Assembly: GCF_023101165.1 (NCBI RefSeq)
Contig: NZ_CP078076.1
Coordinates: forward strand, 1,364,001-1,428,000
DNA length: 64,000 bases
Direction of reading: 5' to 3'
Origin: Microbacterium sufflavum
GTDB taxonomy: Bacteria > Actinomycetota > Actinomycetes > Actinomycetales > Microbacteriaceae
This document shows positions 41,308 to 52,067 of this stretch, piece after piece; position 1 is the stretch's first letter; each line of letters starts with the position of its first letter. Position numbers and translations under genes: made by a program. The notes beneath the pieces were generated by a model that was not told where the DNA came from, made no database searches, and saw only the letters and a list, made by a program, of their open reading frames with translations.

Positions 41308-42377
41308 GCGCCACGGAGCACACGCTCGTCCGCGCGGAGGAGTCCGCGGCCGCCCGCACGGCCAGGGTCATCGCCGGACGCCGGGCCCGTCACCGCCGGC
41401 ACGCGCTCGTCACGGTCGCGCTGGCCGTGGTCGTGCTCGCCCTGTTCACGGTCGCGCTCATGGTGGGCAACACGTTCTATCCGCTCGACGAGGTGATCCG
41501 CGTGATCCTGGGCGAGACCGTGCCGGGGGCGTCGTTCACCGTGGGCGACCTGCGGCTGCCGCGGGCGATCCTCGCCATCCTCGCGGGGCTCGCGTTCGGC
41601 ATGGCCGGCGTCACCTTCCAGACCATGCTGCGCAACCCGCTCGCCTCCCCCGACATCATCGGGATCTCGCACGGCGCCGGGGCGGCCGCGGTCTTCGGGA
41701 TCGTCGTGCTCTCGCTCAACGGCCCGATGGTGTCGCTGCTCGCACTCGCCGGCGCCCTCGTCACCGCGCTCGCGATCTACCTGCTCGCGATCAAGGGCGG
41801 CTTCGCCGGCGCCCGACTGATCCTGATCGGGATCGGGGTCGCGGCGATGCTGCAGAGCGTCATCGCCTACCTGCTCTCCCGCGCCGCGAACTGGGACATC
41901 CAGACCGCCATGCAGTGGATCACCGGCAGCCTCAACAACGCCTCGTGGGAGCGGGTGCTGCCGATGGCGATCGCCGCGGTCGTGCTGGTGCCGCTGCTGC
42001 TGACGCAGGGGCGGGCCCTGGGCGCGCTCCAGCTGGGCGACGACTCCGCGGCCGGCCTCGGCGTGCGCGTCGGCGTCACCCGCGTGGTGTTCATCCTCGG
42101 TGCCGTCGCGCTGCTCGCCGTCGCGACCGCCGCCACCGGCCCCATCGCGTTCGTCGCCTTCATGGCGGGACCGATCGCCGCCCGGCTCACCGGACCGGGC
42201 GCGACCCTGCTGCTGCCCAGCGGTCTCGTCGGCGCGGTGCTGGTGCTGGCGGGCGACCTCATCGGCCAGTTCGCGCTCGGCACGCGCTACCCCGTCGGCG
42301 TCGTCACCGGGGTCGTGGGCGCGCCGTACCTGATCTACCTCCTCATCCGCACCAACCGCACCGGAGGCTCCCTGTGA
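41304..42377 (+). CDS. FecCD-family iron-siderophore permease
   Basis: 357 residues with an Arg/His-rich cytoplasmic N-terminus (about 1-38) and about ten membrane segments. LPRAILAILAGLAFGMAGVTFQTMLRNPLASPDIIGIS, AAGLGVRVG and GPIAFVAFMAGPIAARL are the family marks. GTGA overlap with the previous permease, and again with the ATPase gene after it. Confidence 0.9.
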   Translation: MSATEHTLVRAEESAAARTARVIAGRRARHRRHALVTVALAVVVLALFTVALMVGNTFYPLDEVIRVILGETVPGASFTVGDLRLPRAILAILAGLAFGMAGVTFQTMLRNPLASPDIIGISHGAGAAAVFGIVVLSLNGPMVSLLALAGALVTALAIYLLAIKGGFAGARLILIGIGVAAMLQSVIAYLLSRAANWDIQTAMQWITGSLNNASWERVLPMAIAAVVLVPLLLTQGRALGALQLGDDSAAGLGVRVGVTRVVFILGAVALLAVATAATGPIAFVAFMAGPIAARLTGPGATLLLPSGLVGAVLVLAGDLIGQFALGTRYPVGVVTGVVGAPYLIYLLIRTNRTGGSL

Positions 42378-43174
42378 CCGCCGCCCACACCCTGTCCGCC
42401 GAGAGCGTGACGCTCTCCTACGGCGACCGCACCGTGGTCGAGGGGCTCGACCTGCAGATCGCCCCGGGCAAGATCACGACCATCGTCGGCGCGAACGGCT
42501 GCGGCAAGTCCACCCTGCTGCGCGCCCTCGCCCGGCTGCTGTCGCCCGTGGCCGGCCAGGTGGTGCTCGACGGCACGTCCGTGCACACCCGCCCGACCAG
42601 GGAGGTCGCGCGCATCCTCGGGCTGCTCCCGCAGTCGCCCGTGGCCCCGGAGGGCATCGCGGTGGCCGACCTCGTCGGGCGCGGACGCCACCCGCACCAG
42701 CGGGCGCTGTCGCGCTGGAGCGCGCACGACTACGAGGTCGTCGCCGATGCGCTCGACGCCACGGGCATCAGCGACCTCGCCGACCGCAGCATCGACGAGC
42801 TCTCCGGCGGACAGCGTCAGCGCGTGTGGATCGCGATGGCCCTCGCGCAGGAGACCGACATCCTGCTGCTCGACGAGCCGACCACGTTCCTCGACGTCGC
42901 CCACCAGGTCGAGGTTCTCGACCTGCTCACCGACCTGAGCGTCGCCCGTGGCACCACGATCGTGATGGTGCTGCACGACCTCAACCTCGCCGCCCGCTAC
43001 GCCGACGAGCTCGTCGCCATGAAGGACGGCCGCGTGCACGCCACGGGGTCGCCGCAGGACGTGGTGACCGCCGAGCTCGTGGAAGAGGTCTTCGGGCTGC
43101 CCAACCAGATCACCGTCGACCCGGTCTCCGGGAAGCCGATGGTCACCCCCATCGGAAGGCATCATGTCCGCTGA
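42374..43174 (+). CDS. Siderophore ABC transporter ATP-binding protein
   Basis: 266 residues, FepC/FhuC type. Walker A GANGCGKST, signature LSGGQRQR, Walker B ILLLDEPT, H-loop VLHDLNLA. Overlaps both the permease upstream (GTGA) and the siderophore-interacting gene downstream (11 bases). With the binding protein and two permeases before it, it completes the first importer. Confidence 0.92.
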   Translation: MTAAHTLSAESVTLSYGDRTVVEGLDLQIAPGKITTIVGANGCGKSTLLRALARLLSPVAGQVVLDGTSVHTRPTREVARILGLLPQSPVAPEGIAVADLVGRGRHPHQRALSRWSAHDYEVVADALDATGISDLADRSIDELSGGQRQRVWIAMALAQETDILLLDEPTTFLDVAHQVEVLDLLTDLSVARGTTIVMVLHDLNLAARYADELVAMKDGRVHATGSPQDVVTAELVEEVFGLPNQITVDPVSGKPMVTPIGRHHVR

Positions 43175-44123
43175 GACGACCACGACCGAACGCCCGACCT
43201 ACCTCCTCACCCGCGCCGAGGTGCGCGCCGTGGAACGCGTGTCGCCCTCGTTCGTGCGGGTGACCCTCGGCGGGGACGACCTGCGTGAACTGGGCACCCC
43301 CGGCGCGGTGTTCGACAGTCGCATCAAGCTCGTGTTCCCGCCCGCGTCCGGGGTGCTGCCCGAGATCGACCGCTCCACGGACGACTGGTGGGGCTCCTAC
43401 CTCGCGGTGCCGGAGGCCGAGCGCGGCGCGATGCGCACGTACTCGGTGCGCGAGCTGCGGGTGGCCGCCGACGACACGACCGAGGTGGACGTGGACTTCG
43501 TGCTGCACCTGGAGCCGGGGCTCACCGGGCCGGCATCGCGGTGGGCGAGCGCGGCCGCCGTGGGGCAGGAGCTGTGGCTCGTCGGTCCGCGGCGCGGGGT
43601 CGTTCCGCACGGCGGTGCCGAGTACCGCCCCGGTCGCGCCGACTCCGTGGTGCTGGCGGGCGACGAGACGGCCGCCCCCGCGATCGCCCGCATCCTGGAG
43701 GACGCGCCGCGCGACCTCCGCGGCGTCGCGTTCATCGAGGTGCCGTCGCCGGCCGACGTGCTGCGCATCGACCCGCCCGCCGGGGTGGAGGTGCACTGGC
43801 TGCCCCGCGACGTGGGCGAGCCGCACGGCCTCCGGCTCATCCCCGCGGTGCTCGGCTACCTCGGAGACGCCGACGCGACCGACGAGATCCGGGTGAAGGA
43901 CGTCGAGACGGAAGACCTGCTGTGGGAGACGCCGGAGTACTCGGGTCTCGGCGAGGACATCGACCCCGCGACCGCGACCCCGGTGGAGCGCTACTTCTGG
44001 ATCGCGGGGGAGAGCGGCGTGGTCACGACCCTGCGCCGGCACCTGGTGAAGGACCTCGGCATCGACCGCCGCCAGGTCGCGTTCATGGGCTACTGGCGCC
44101 GTGGCGTGGCGATGCGGGGCTGA
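43164..44123 (+). CDS. Siderophore-interacting protein (FAD-dependent ferric reductase, SIP family)
   Basis: 319 residues. Ferredoxin-reductase-like layout: beta-barrel with FVRVTLGGDDL and MRTYSVRE, where RxYS carries the flavin-binding function, then an NAD(P)-lobe with LAGDETAAPAIARIL and the family C-terminus FWIAGESGVVTTLRRHLVKDLGIDR and GYWRRG. Members reduce the ferric siderophore after import to release iron. It sits in the middle of the operon, between the two importer sets. GGAAGG precedes the ATG inside the end of the ATPase gene. Confidence 0.88.
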   Translation: MSAETTTTERPTYLLTRAEVRAVERVSPSFVRVTLGGDDLRELGTPGAVFDSRIKLVFPPASGVLPEIDRSTDDWWGSYLAVPEAERGAMRTYSVRELRVAADDTTEVDVDFVLHLEPGLTGPASRWASAAAVGQELWLVGPRRGVVPHGGAEYRPGRADSVVLAGDETAAPAIARILEDAPRDLRGVAFIEVPSPADVLRIDPPAGVEVHWLPRDVGEPHGLRLIPAVLGYLGDADATDEIRVKDVETEDLLWETPEYSGLGEDIDPATATPVERYFWIAGESGVVTTLRRHLVKDLGIDRRQVAFMGYWRRGVAMRG

Positions 44124-44124
44124 C

Positions 44125-44964
<840 letters not shown>

Positions 44965-44992
44965 TCCACCCCCACCCCTGGAGGAACACCCG

Positions 44993-46024
44993 ATGAAGAA
45001 GACCCCCCTGGCCGTGCTCGCCCTCGGTGGTGCGCTGACCCTCGCGCTCGCCGGGTGCGGCACCACGCAGACGCCGTCCGCCTCGGACGCCGCAGCGCCC
45101 GTCTCGACCAGCGAGGGCTGCGCCGACGACGCGACCTCGACCTCGTCCGGTGCCGTCTCGGTGACGGACGACCTGGGCCGCACGGTCGAGCTCGACCGGC
45201 CGGCCGAGCGCATCGCGGTGCTGGAGTGGCAGCAGATCGAGGACGCGCTGACGCTGTGCGTGGCCCCGGTCGCCGTCGCCGACGCCGAGGGCTACTCCAC
45301 GTGGGTGTCGGCGGAGGAGCTGCCGGACGACGTCGTGGATGTGGGCACGCGGCAGGAGCCGAACCTGGAGACCCTGTTCGGCACCGACCCCGACCTGGTG
45401 ATCGTCGAGGTGCGCGGGACGGACGACCCGATCGTGGCCCAGCTCGAGGAGTACGACGTGCCGGTGCTCGCGACGGTGGGCGCCGATGCGAAGGACCCCA
45501 TCGCGAAGATGCTGAACACGCTCGACCTGATCGCGCAGGTCACGGGTCGTGAGGAGCGCGCCGACGACGTGACCGCGGAGTTCCAGCAGCACCTCGACGA
45601 CGCGAAGGCCGAGCTGGCGGACCGCGAGCTCGCGACACGCGACTTCGTGTTCTTCGACGGCTGGGTCGACGGCGGCAACGTCGCCCTGCGGCCGTTCGGC
45701 CAGGGCTCGCTCGTCGGCGAGGTCGGCGAGCAGCTCGGACTCGTGAACGCCTGGACCGGGACGGTCGACCCGGTGTACGGCCTGGGGCAGACCGACGTGG
45801 AGGGCATGACCACGGTCGGCGACGCCAACCTGTTCTACACCGGTACGGAAGACCCCGACTCGGAGAACATCATGGACGCCCTCGCCGACAACCCGGCCTG
45901 GACCTCGCTGCCCGCCGTGGCCGACGGCCGCCTGACCGCGTTCCCCGCGGGCATCTGGACGTTCGGCGGCCCCCGCTCGACCGCGCAGATCGTCGACGGC
46001 TTCGTCGAGGTGCTCTCGAAGTGA
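44993..46024 (+). CDS. Second siderophore-type ABC substrate-binding lipoprotein (FhuD-like)
   Basis: 343 residues. Signal with lipobox LALAGC, Ala/Thr/Ser linker, then VTDDLGRTVELDRPAERIAVL, LETLFGTDPDLVIVEVRG and the long helix ahead of the C-lobe with VFFDGWVDGG. Sequence differs from the first binder at 39210, so a different siderophore is likely. GAGGAA precedes the ATG. Stop overlaps the GTG of the fused permease. Confidence 0.88.
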   Translation: MKKTPLAVLALGGALTLALAGCGTTQTPSASDAAAPVSTSEGCADDATSTSSGAVSVTDDLGRTVELDRPAERIAVLEWQQIEDALTLCVAPVAVADAEGYSTWVSAEELPDDVVDVGTRQEPNLETLFGTDPDLVIVEVRGTDDPIVAQLEEYDVPVLATVGADAKDPIAKMLNTLDLIAQVTGREERADDVTAEFQQHLDDAKAELADRELATRDFVFFDGWVDGGNVALRPFGQGSLVGEVGEQLGLVNAWTGTVDPVYGLGQTDVEGMTTVGDANLFYTGTEDPDSENIMDALADNPAWTSLPAVADGRLTAFPAGIWTFGGPRSTAQIVDGFVEVLSK

Positions 46025-48108
46025 CCGAGACCCTCCGCCTCGACGACACGACGGATCCCGCGGCGCCGGAGCGTCGCGCGACCGCCGTCTCCGTCGAGGC
46101 GGAGGGCCGCGGGCCGAAGGCCCTCCTGACGGGGGTCGGGGTGCTCGTCCTGCTCGCGGTGCTGCTGGTCGCGGTCGCCGGCTGGCATCTCACGCAGGGC
46201 ACGAGCGGGGCCGTGCTGCCCCCGGCCGACGTGCTGTGGGGCTCGCGGATCCCGCGCCTGGCCGCGGGCGTCGCGGTCGGGGTCGCCCTGGGCGTGGCGG
46301 GGATCCTGCTGCAGTCGCTCGCCCGCAACGCGCTCGCCTCGCCCGACACGCTGGGGGTGACCGCGGGAGCGTACCTGGCGGTCACGGCGCTCGCCGCGTT
46401 CGGGATCGCCGTGCCCGTGTGGGCGTCCGGGGCGGTGGCGTTCGCGGGCGGGCTCGTGGCGGCCGGGATCGTGCTCGGGCTCGCGGGCGGTGCCGGCTCG
46501 TCCACCACGCGCCTCATCCTCGCCGGCACGGCCCTGGCGCTGGCCTTCCAGGCGGGCACCTCGACCCTGCTGATCCTGTTCGACGAGGAGACCACCGGGC
46601 TGCTCGCGTGGGGGAGCGGGAGCCTGTCGCAGCTCGGGCTGACCGCGTTCCTCCAGGCGGCCCCGGTCGTGGTGGTCGTCACCGTGCTGGCCCTGGTGCT
46701 CGCCCGACGCCTCGACATCCTGGCGCTCGGCGACGACACGGCCTCGTCGCTGGGGGTGCCGATCCGTTCCACGCGGGCGATCGGCATCCTCCTCGCGGTC
46801 ACGCTGACGGCCGTGTCGGTCACGCTCGCGGGACCGATGGGCTTCGTCGGACTGTGCGCGCCGGTGCTCGCGCGGCTGCTGTCCCGCGTGGTGCCCAGCC
46901 TGAACCGGCGCCTGCTGCTGATCCCGGCCGCGGGGCTGCTCGGCGCGATCGTGGTGATCCTGGCCGACGCCCTGCTGCGGGCGCTGATCGGCGCCGAGGC
47001 CGCGATCCTCATCCCGACGGGGGTCGCGACGACGCTGCTGGGCGCGATCGTGCTGGTGCTCATGGCCCGACGGCTGCGCGACGCCGGCCCCACCCGCGAG
47101 CCGCCGCGCGTGCGCTTCGGTGTGCGCAGCCGCGTGCGCTTCCGCGTGACCCTGGTGGTCGTGGCGCTCGGGGTGGCCGGGGTGCTGCTGCTCGGGCTGC
47201 TCGCCGGCCACACGTGGTTGCTGACGGGCGACATCGCCCTGTGGCTGCAGGGGCGGGCGGCCCCGCCGATCGCGTTCGCGCTGGACGAGCGGGCCCCGCG
47301 GGTCGTGGCCGCGGTCGTGGCGGGAGGCGCGCTCGCCCTCTCCGGCACGCTGATCCAGGGGGTGAGCCGCAACCCGCTCGCCGACCCGAGCATCCTCGGG
47401 GTCACCGGTGGCGGCGGGCTGGGGGCCGTGCTGGTGATCACGAGCGCGGCGGCGTCGACGGGCGGCATGATCGCGGGTGCCGTGACGGGCTCGCTGCTCG
47501 CATTCGCCCTGGTCTACCTCCTGTCGTGGCGAGGAGGTCTGAGCGCGGACCGGTTCCTGCTCGTGGGTATCGGGGTGTCGTACTTCACGGTCTCGCTCAC
47601 GACGTTCTTCCTGCTGCGGTCGAACCCGTGGGACACCCCGCGGATCTACACGTGGCTGTCCGGCACGACGTACGGTCGCGCGTGGGAGCAGATCCTCCCG
47701 CTGGTGATCGTGCTGGTCATCGCACTGCCGTTCGTGGTGTCGAGCCGCCGCGAGCTCGACGTCCTGTCGCTCGACGAGGACACGCCGCGGCTGGTGGGCA
47801 TCCGGCTGGAGCCGGTGCGCCTGCTGCTGCTCGCGGTGGCGGCCGTGCTCGCCGCGCTGAGCGTCACGGCGATCGGGGTGATCGGCTTCGTGGGGCTCGT
47901 GGCGCCGCACGCCGCCCGGGCGCTGGTGGGGGCGCGGCATGCGCGGGTGATCCCGGTCGCCGTGCTGCTGGGCGGGCTGCTGGTCGCGGTGGCCGACACG
48001 ATCGGTCGCACGGTCATCGCGCCCGCGCAGCTCCCGGCCGGCCTGGTGGTCGCGCTGATCGGCGCCCCGTACTTCGTCTGGCTGCTCTGGCGCTCGCGCG
48101 ACGCCTGA
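46021..48108 (+). CDS. Fused double FecCD permease (FhuB-like)
   Basis: 695 residues, two complete permease halves in one chain, as in E. coli FhuB. Half 1 (about 35-345): IPRLAAGVAVGVALGVAGILLQSLARNALASPDTLGV and GPMGFVGLCAPVLARLL. Half 2 (about 375-690): APRVVAAVVAGGALALSGTLIQGVSRNPLADPSILGV and GVIGFVGLVAPHAARAL. An Arg-rich linker (PTREPPRVRFGVRSRVRF) joins them. GTGA overlap with the binder gene. It needs only one ATPase pair and a binder, giving the second complete importer. Last gene of the operon. Confidence 0.9.
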   Translation: MTETLRLDDTTDPAAPERRATAVSVEAEGRGPKALLTGVGVLVLLAVLLVAVAGWHLTQGTSGAVLPPADVLWGSRIPRLAAGVAVGVALGVAGILLQSLARNALASPDTLGVTAGAYLAVTALAAFGIAVPVWASGAVAFAGGLVAAGIVLGLAGGAGSSTTRLILAGTALALAFQAGTSTLLILFDEETTGLLAWGSGSLSQLGLTAFLQAAPVVVVVTVLALVLARRLDILALGDDTASSLGVPIRSTRAIGILLAVTLTAVSVTLAGPMGFVGLCAPVLARLLSRVVPSLNRRLLLIPAAGLLGAIVVILADALLRALIGAEAAILIPTGVATTLLGAIVLVLMARRLRDAGPTREPPRVRFGVRSRVRFRVTLVVVALGVAGVLLLGLLAGHTWLLTGDIALWLQGRAAPPIAFALDERAPRVVAAVVAGGALALSGTLIQGVSRNPLADPSILGVTGGGGLGAVLVITSAAASTGGMIAGAVTGSLLAFALVYLLSWRGGLSADRFLLVGIGVSYFTVSLTTFFLLRSNPWDTPRIYTWLSGTTYGRAWEQILPLVIVLVIALPFVVSSRRELDVLSLDEDTPRLVGIRLEPVRLLLLAVAAVLAALSVTAIGVIGFVGLVAPHAARALVGARHARVIPVAVLLGGLLVAVADTIGRTVIAPAQLPAGLVVALIGAPYFVWLLWRSRDA

Positions 48109-48142
48109 CCCCGCCCCTCGGCCCGCCCTGTCCGTTCGTCCC

Positions 48143-48199
48143 GTGGCGGGATCGAAAACGCCCCCCCGGGCCGGTTCGGGGGTGCGTTCTCGATCCCGC
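48143..48199. repeat. Palindromic element, copy A
   Basis: 16-base arms GCGGGATCGAAAACGC (48146-48161) and GCGTTCTCGATCCCGC (48184-48199) pair with one mismatch around a C/G-rich core that can itself pair. Its first 28 bases are identical to copy B. Sits between convergent genes and may terminate the siderophore operon. Confidence 0.8.
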
Positions 48200-48225
48200 C
48201 TCCGCCCGCCCCCCGCGTTCGGTCG

Positions 48226-48280
48226 GTGGCGGGATCGAAAACGCCCCCCCGGGGGCGTCCGGAGGTGCGTTTTCGATCCC
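48226..48280. repeat. Palindromic element, copy B
   Basis: 14-base perfect arms GGGATCGAAAACGC (48231-48244) and GCGTTTTCGATCCC (48267-48280). Its first 28 bases (48226-48253) match 48143-48170 exactly. Together with copy A it fills most of the 213-base gap between convergent genes; probably a bidirectional terminator or a REP-like element. Confidence 0.8.
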
Positions 48281-48321
48281 CGAGCCGGGGTGGGTGGGTG
48301 GGTGGAGGAGGGGGAGAGGGG

Positions 48322-49242
<921 letters not shown>

Positions 49243-49260
49243 TCAAGTAGACTTCTGCAC

Positions 49261-49827
49261 ATGACCGAAGACGACGCTCGCGAGTGCATCCTCTCCGCCG
49301 CGGAGGAGCTCTACTACCGCAAGGGATACGCGGCCGTCGGCATGGACGAGCTGCGCACGGCCGCCGGCGTGTCGCTGCGTCGCCTCTACTCGCTCTTCCC
49401 CGCCAAGACCGATATCGTCTCGGCGGTCCTCGCCCGCAGGCACACCGAATGGGAGTCGGGTCTCTCCGCCGCTGTCGCCGCCGCGGGCGACGGGCCCCGC
49501 GCGCGGCTGCTCGCCGTCTACGGCTACCTGGAGGACTGGTTCTGCAGCGACGGCTTCCGCGGCTGCGCGTTCATCAACGCATTCGGCGAGCTCGGCGGGA
49601 CGAACCCCGAGGTCGCCTCCATCGTCCGCGCGCACAAGGCCTCGTTCCAGGAGTACATGGCCGCGCTGGTCGCGGACACCGGTGCCCCGGCCACGCTGGC
49701 CGCCCAGCTCTCGATCCTCGCCGAGGGGGCGCAGAGCACCGCGGCGATCTCGGCCGACCCCCAGGCGGCGGTGCACGCGCGCCGGGCAGCCGAGGTGCTC
49801 ATCGACGCGGCGTTCGCCACCGCCTGA
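49261..49827 (+). CDS. TetR-family transcriptional regulator
   Basis: 188 residues from ATG 49261. TetR helix-turn-helix: ECILSAAEELYYRKGYAAVGMDELRTAAGVSLRRLYSLFPAKTDIV. The C-terminal part holds DWFCSDGFRGCAFINAFGELG and resembles the YcdC/AcrR-like C-terminal type. An in-frame ATG at 49240 would add seven residues; neither has a Shine-Dalgarno, suggesting a leaderless or short-leader message. It probably represses itself and the divergent hydrolase through the two operators. Confidence 0.85.
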   Translation: MTEDDARECILSAAEELYYRKGYAAVGMDELRTAAGVSLRRLYSLFPAKTDIVSAVLARRHTEWESGLSAAVAAAGDGPRARLLAVYGYLEDWFCSDGFRGCAFINAFGELGGTNPEVASIVRAHKASFQEYMAALVADTGAPATLAAQLSILAEGAQSTAAISADPQAAVHARRAAEVLIDAAFATA

Positions 49828-49843
49828 GCTTCGGCACCTCTCG

Positions 49844-51085
49844 TCAGGTGTCGTCGTCGGCCGCCCGCCGAGCCGCCGTATCCCAGGCCTCGCGCACGCC
49901 CCGCAGGTGCTGCTCCGGCTGGAACGGGTGCGACGCCGTCACGGTGCGCAGCGAGCGCTCGACCACGATCCCGGGGTGATGCACGAGCTCGCGCAGCATC
50001 GCCGCCATGCCCTTCGCATCGGGTGAGCCGCACAGGATCCCCGCCTCGGCCAGGCCCTCCCGCAGCCGAGGGTCGACGTACAGCACGCTCCGCGCCGCCC
50101 GGAACGCCTCCGCGACCACGACCGGCTGCGGGTCGAGCCCGAACGACGTGACGGCCAGCAGGTGCGAGTCGCGCAGCAGGGGCTGGATGCTCTCCGGCTC
50201 GACGCGACCGAGGAACTGGATGCTGCTCCCGCCGTCTGGCGCCGCGGTCCCCGCGACCTCGCGCGCCTCGGCGTACAGCGGCCCGTCTCCCGCGATCCGC
50301 GCCACGAGCGACCCCGGCGGCAGGTCCTCCCCGGCCCGTCGCACCGCGCGCACGAACTCCAGGATCCCCGACTCGAGGGTGAGCCGGCCCACCCACAGCA
50401 CCTGCAGCGGCAGCTCGACCGCCTGGAGCGGCACCCCGGGGATCGCGCGCGGTGGCATCGGGTTCGGCACCACCTCCACCTCCGGCAGCCCGGCGATCCG
50501 CAGGGCCTCGGCCTGATGCGCCGAGGGCGAGATCACGGCGTCGGCCTCCAGTGCGGCGTCGAGCGTGACGCTGCGCACCGCGGCATCGATCGCGCGCGGG
50601 GTGTCGGCGAGGGCGGTGCGAGGAGGCCGTCCGCGCAGCACGCGGGCCAGTCCGCGGACGGCCGCCGCCGCGACCCGGTCGAATCGTCGCAGGTCCGGTC
50701 CCTGCCAGAAGAAGGTGTGCACCGTGTGGACGACGGGGATGCCCTGCTCCTGGGCCACCCGGATCGCCGCGGCGGTGAGGCCGAACTCCGAGTGCACGTG
50801 CACCACGTCGATCGACCGCTCCCGGAACAGGCGCCGCAGCCGCGCTCGCAGGGCACGACTGTTGCGGATCGCCGGCATCTCGACGCCCGGGATGACCCAC
50901 GCGGCGGCCATCAGGATCGGTGCCTCCCCCGGCGGCACGGGGCGTGGCGCGCTCCCCGGCTGCGCGGCGCCGATGACCACCACCTCGTCGCCCGCGGAGC
51001 GCAGCAGCTCCGCCTCGCGCAGGACGACGGCCTGCGCATCTCCGATGCGGTCGAGTGCGTAGTCGCAGACGAGTGCGATCCTCAC
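49844..51085 (-). CDS. Glycosyltransferase family 4 protein
   Basis: 413 residues, GT-B fold. N-lobe RIALVCDYALDRIGDAQAVV, VVHVHSEFGLTAAAIRVA and VVHTVHTFFWQG; C-lobe LQVLWVGRLTLESGILEFVRAV, IQFLGRVEPESIQPLL and the nucleotide-sugar ExnE-type segment DPQPVVVAEAFRA. Cytoplasmic transfer of a sugar from a nucleotide donor to a glycolipid or polysaccharide is expected. GTG 51085 is chosen because GGGGGTGA lies 5 bases ahead; a GTG at 51094 is possible. Resembles WbpH/PimB-like enzymes only generally. Converges on the TetR gene. Confidence 0.82.
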   Translation of the reverse strand: MRIALVCDYALDRIGDAQAVVLREAELLRSAGDEVVVIGAAQPGSAPRPVPPGEAPILMAAAWVIPGVEMPAIRNSRALRARLRRLFRERSIDVVHVHSEFGLTAAAIRVAQEQGIPVVHTVHTFFWQGPDLRRFDRVAAAAVRGLARVLRGRPPRTALADTPRAIDAAVRSVTLDAALEADAVISPSAHQAEALRIAGLPEVEVVPNPMPPRAIPGVPLQAVELPLQVLWVGRLTLESGILEFVRAVRRAGEDLPPGSLVARIAGDGPLYAEAREVAGTAAPDGGSSIQFLGRVEPESIQPLLRDSHLLAVTSFGLDPQPVVVAEAFRAARSVLYVDPRLREGLAEAGILCGSPDAKGMAAMLRELVHHPGIVVERSLRTVTASHPFQPEQHLRGVREAWDTAARRAADDDT

Positions 51086-51212
51086 GGCGGTCACCCCCAG
51101 GTCGTGCGGAACAGAGTGCTGTCAAACGTAACATCTTACCCGCCGGGTGAATGACGCGAGGTGGCACAAGTCTCTTACCTGGTTAGCGATCGGCGGCGGG
51201 GCTGTCAAGGGC

Positions 51213-51242
51213 ACTGCGGCGGCGGTGCCGTCACCCTAGAGT
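51213..51242 (+). promoter_or_regulatory. Promoter of TspO-like gene
   Basis: TGTCAA (51213-51218) and TAGAGT (51237-51242) with an 18-base spacer; the ATG at 51249 begins 6 bases after the -10 box, consistent with a leaderless transcript. Confidence 0.45.
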
Positions 51243-51248
51243 CCCGGC

Positions 51249-52067
51249 ATGGAGACTTCGACGAAAGGCATCCTCCGCCAGAGCCTGGTGATCGCGGCGG
51301 CCGTGTTCATGCTGATCGCCGCCGCCATCGGTGCCGGCGCGTTCGGCGGCACCTCGGTCGACGAACTGCAGAACGGTGCGCTGTCTGCTCAGGGCTCGTA
51401 TCTCGCGCCCGCCGGACCGGCGTTCTCGATCTGGTCGCTCATCTACCTCGGCCTGCTCGCCTACACGGCGTGGCAGGCCCTCCCCGCCCGCCGCCAGGAC
51501 CCCCGGCAGGAGGCCGTCGGCGGCTGGATCGCCCTGTCGATGGTGCTCAACGGCCTGTGGCTCGTGACCGCCCGCTACCTCACGCTGTGGCTCACGGTGC
51601 TCGTGATCGCGCTGCTGCTCGCCGTGCTCGCGCGTGTGATCGTGCTGCTGGGAAGATTCCCCGCCCGCAGCGCCGTCGACCGCGTGCTCACCGACGGCGC
51701 CAACGGGCTCCACTTCGGCTGGGTCACGATCGCCACCGTCGCCAACACCGCCGCCTGGCTCACGCAGACCGTCCCGGAGAGCGCGGAGCAGCAGGCGGAG
51801 GTGTGGGCCATCGCGGTGCTCGCCGTGGTGCTGCTCATCGGTGCCGCGAGCGCGTGGTTCACCGGGCGTCTCGCGCCCGCCCTCGCCACCGCGTGGGGGC
51901 TCGCCTGGCTCGCGGTCGGTCGTCTGACCGGCGAGCCGCAGAGCACGCCGACCGCCATCGCCGCGATCGTGGTGGCCGCGGTCCTGTTGCTCGTGGGGGT
52001 CGTGGCCGTCGTGCGCCGGCGTCGAGTGACCCCGCCGACCCTCGCGCCTCAGAGCACCAGCCGGTAG
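51249..52067 (+). CDS. Tryptophan-rich sensory protein-like (TspO/MBR-related) membrane protein
   Basis: 272 residues with about seven hydrophobic segments. The TspO-like signature PAGPAFSIWSLIYLGLLAYTAWQ is near residue 55-80, and GLHFGWVTIATVANTAAWLTQ near 152-172. It is longer than bacterial TspO (about 160) and belongs to the actinobacterial relatives with extra helices. Ligand and role unknown; porphyrin or stress-related sensing is known for TspO only. The 3' end overlaps the convergent kdpE by 19 bases. Confidence 0.72.
   Translation: METSTKGILRQSLVIAAAVFMLIAAAIGAGAFGGTSVDELQNGALSAQGSYLAPAGPAFSIWSLIYLGLLAYTAWQALPARRQDPRQEAVGGWIALSMVLNGLWLVTARYLTLWLTVLVIALLLAVLARVIVLLGRFPARSAVDRVLTDGANGLHFGWVTIATVANTAAWLTQTVPESAEQQAEVWAIAVLAVVLLIGAASAWFTGRLAPALATAWGLAWLAVGRLTGEPQSTPTAIAAIVVAAVLLLVGVVAVVRRRRVTPPTLAPQSTSR

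Noticed and set aside
48143..48280. CRISPR-like repeat array
   Set aside because: Only two units, self-palindromic over their whole length, no regular spacer and no cas genes.
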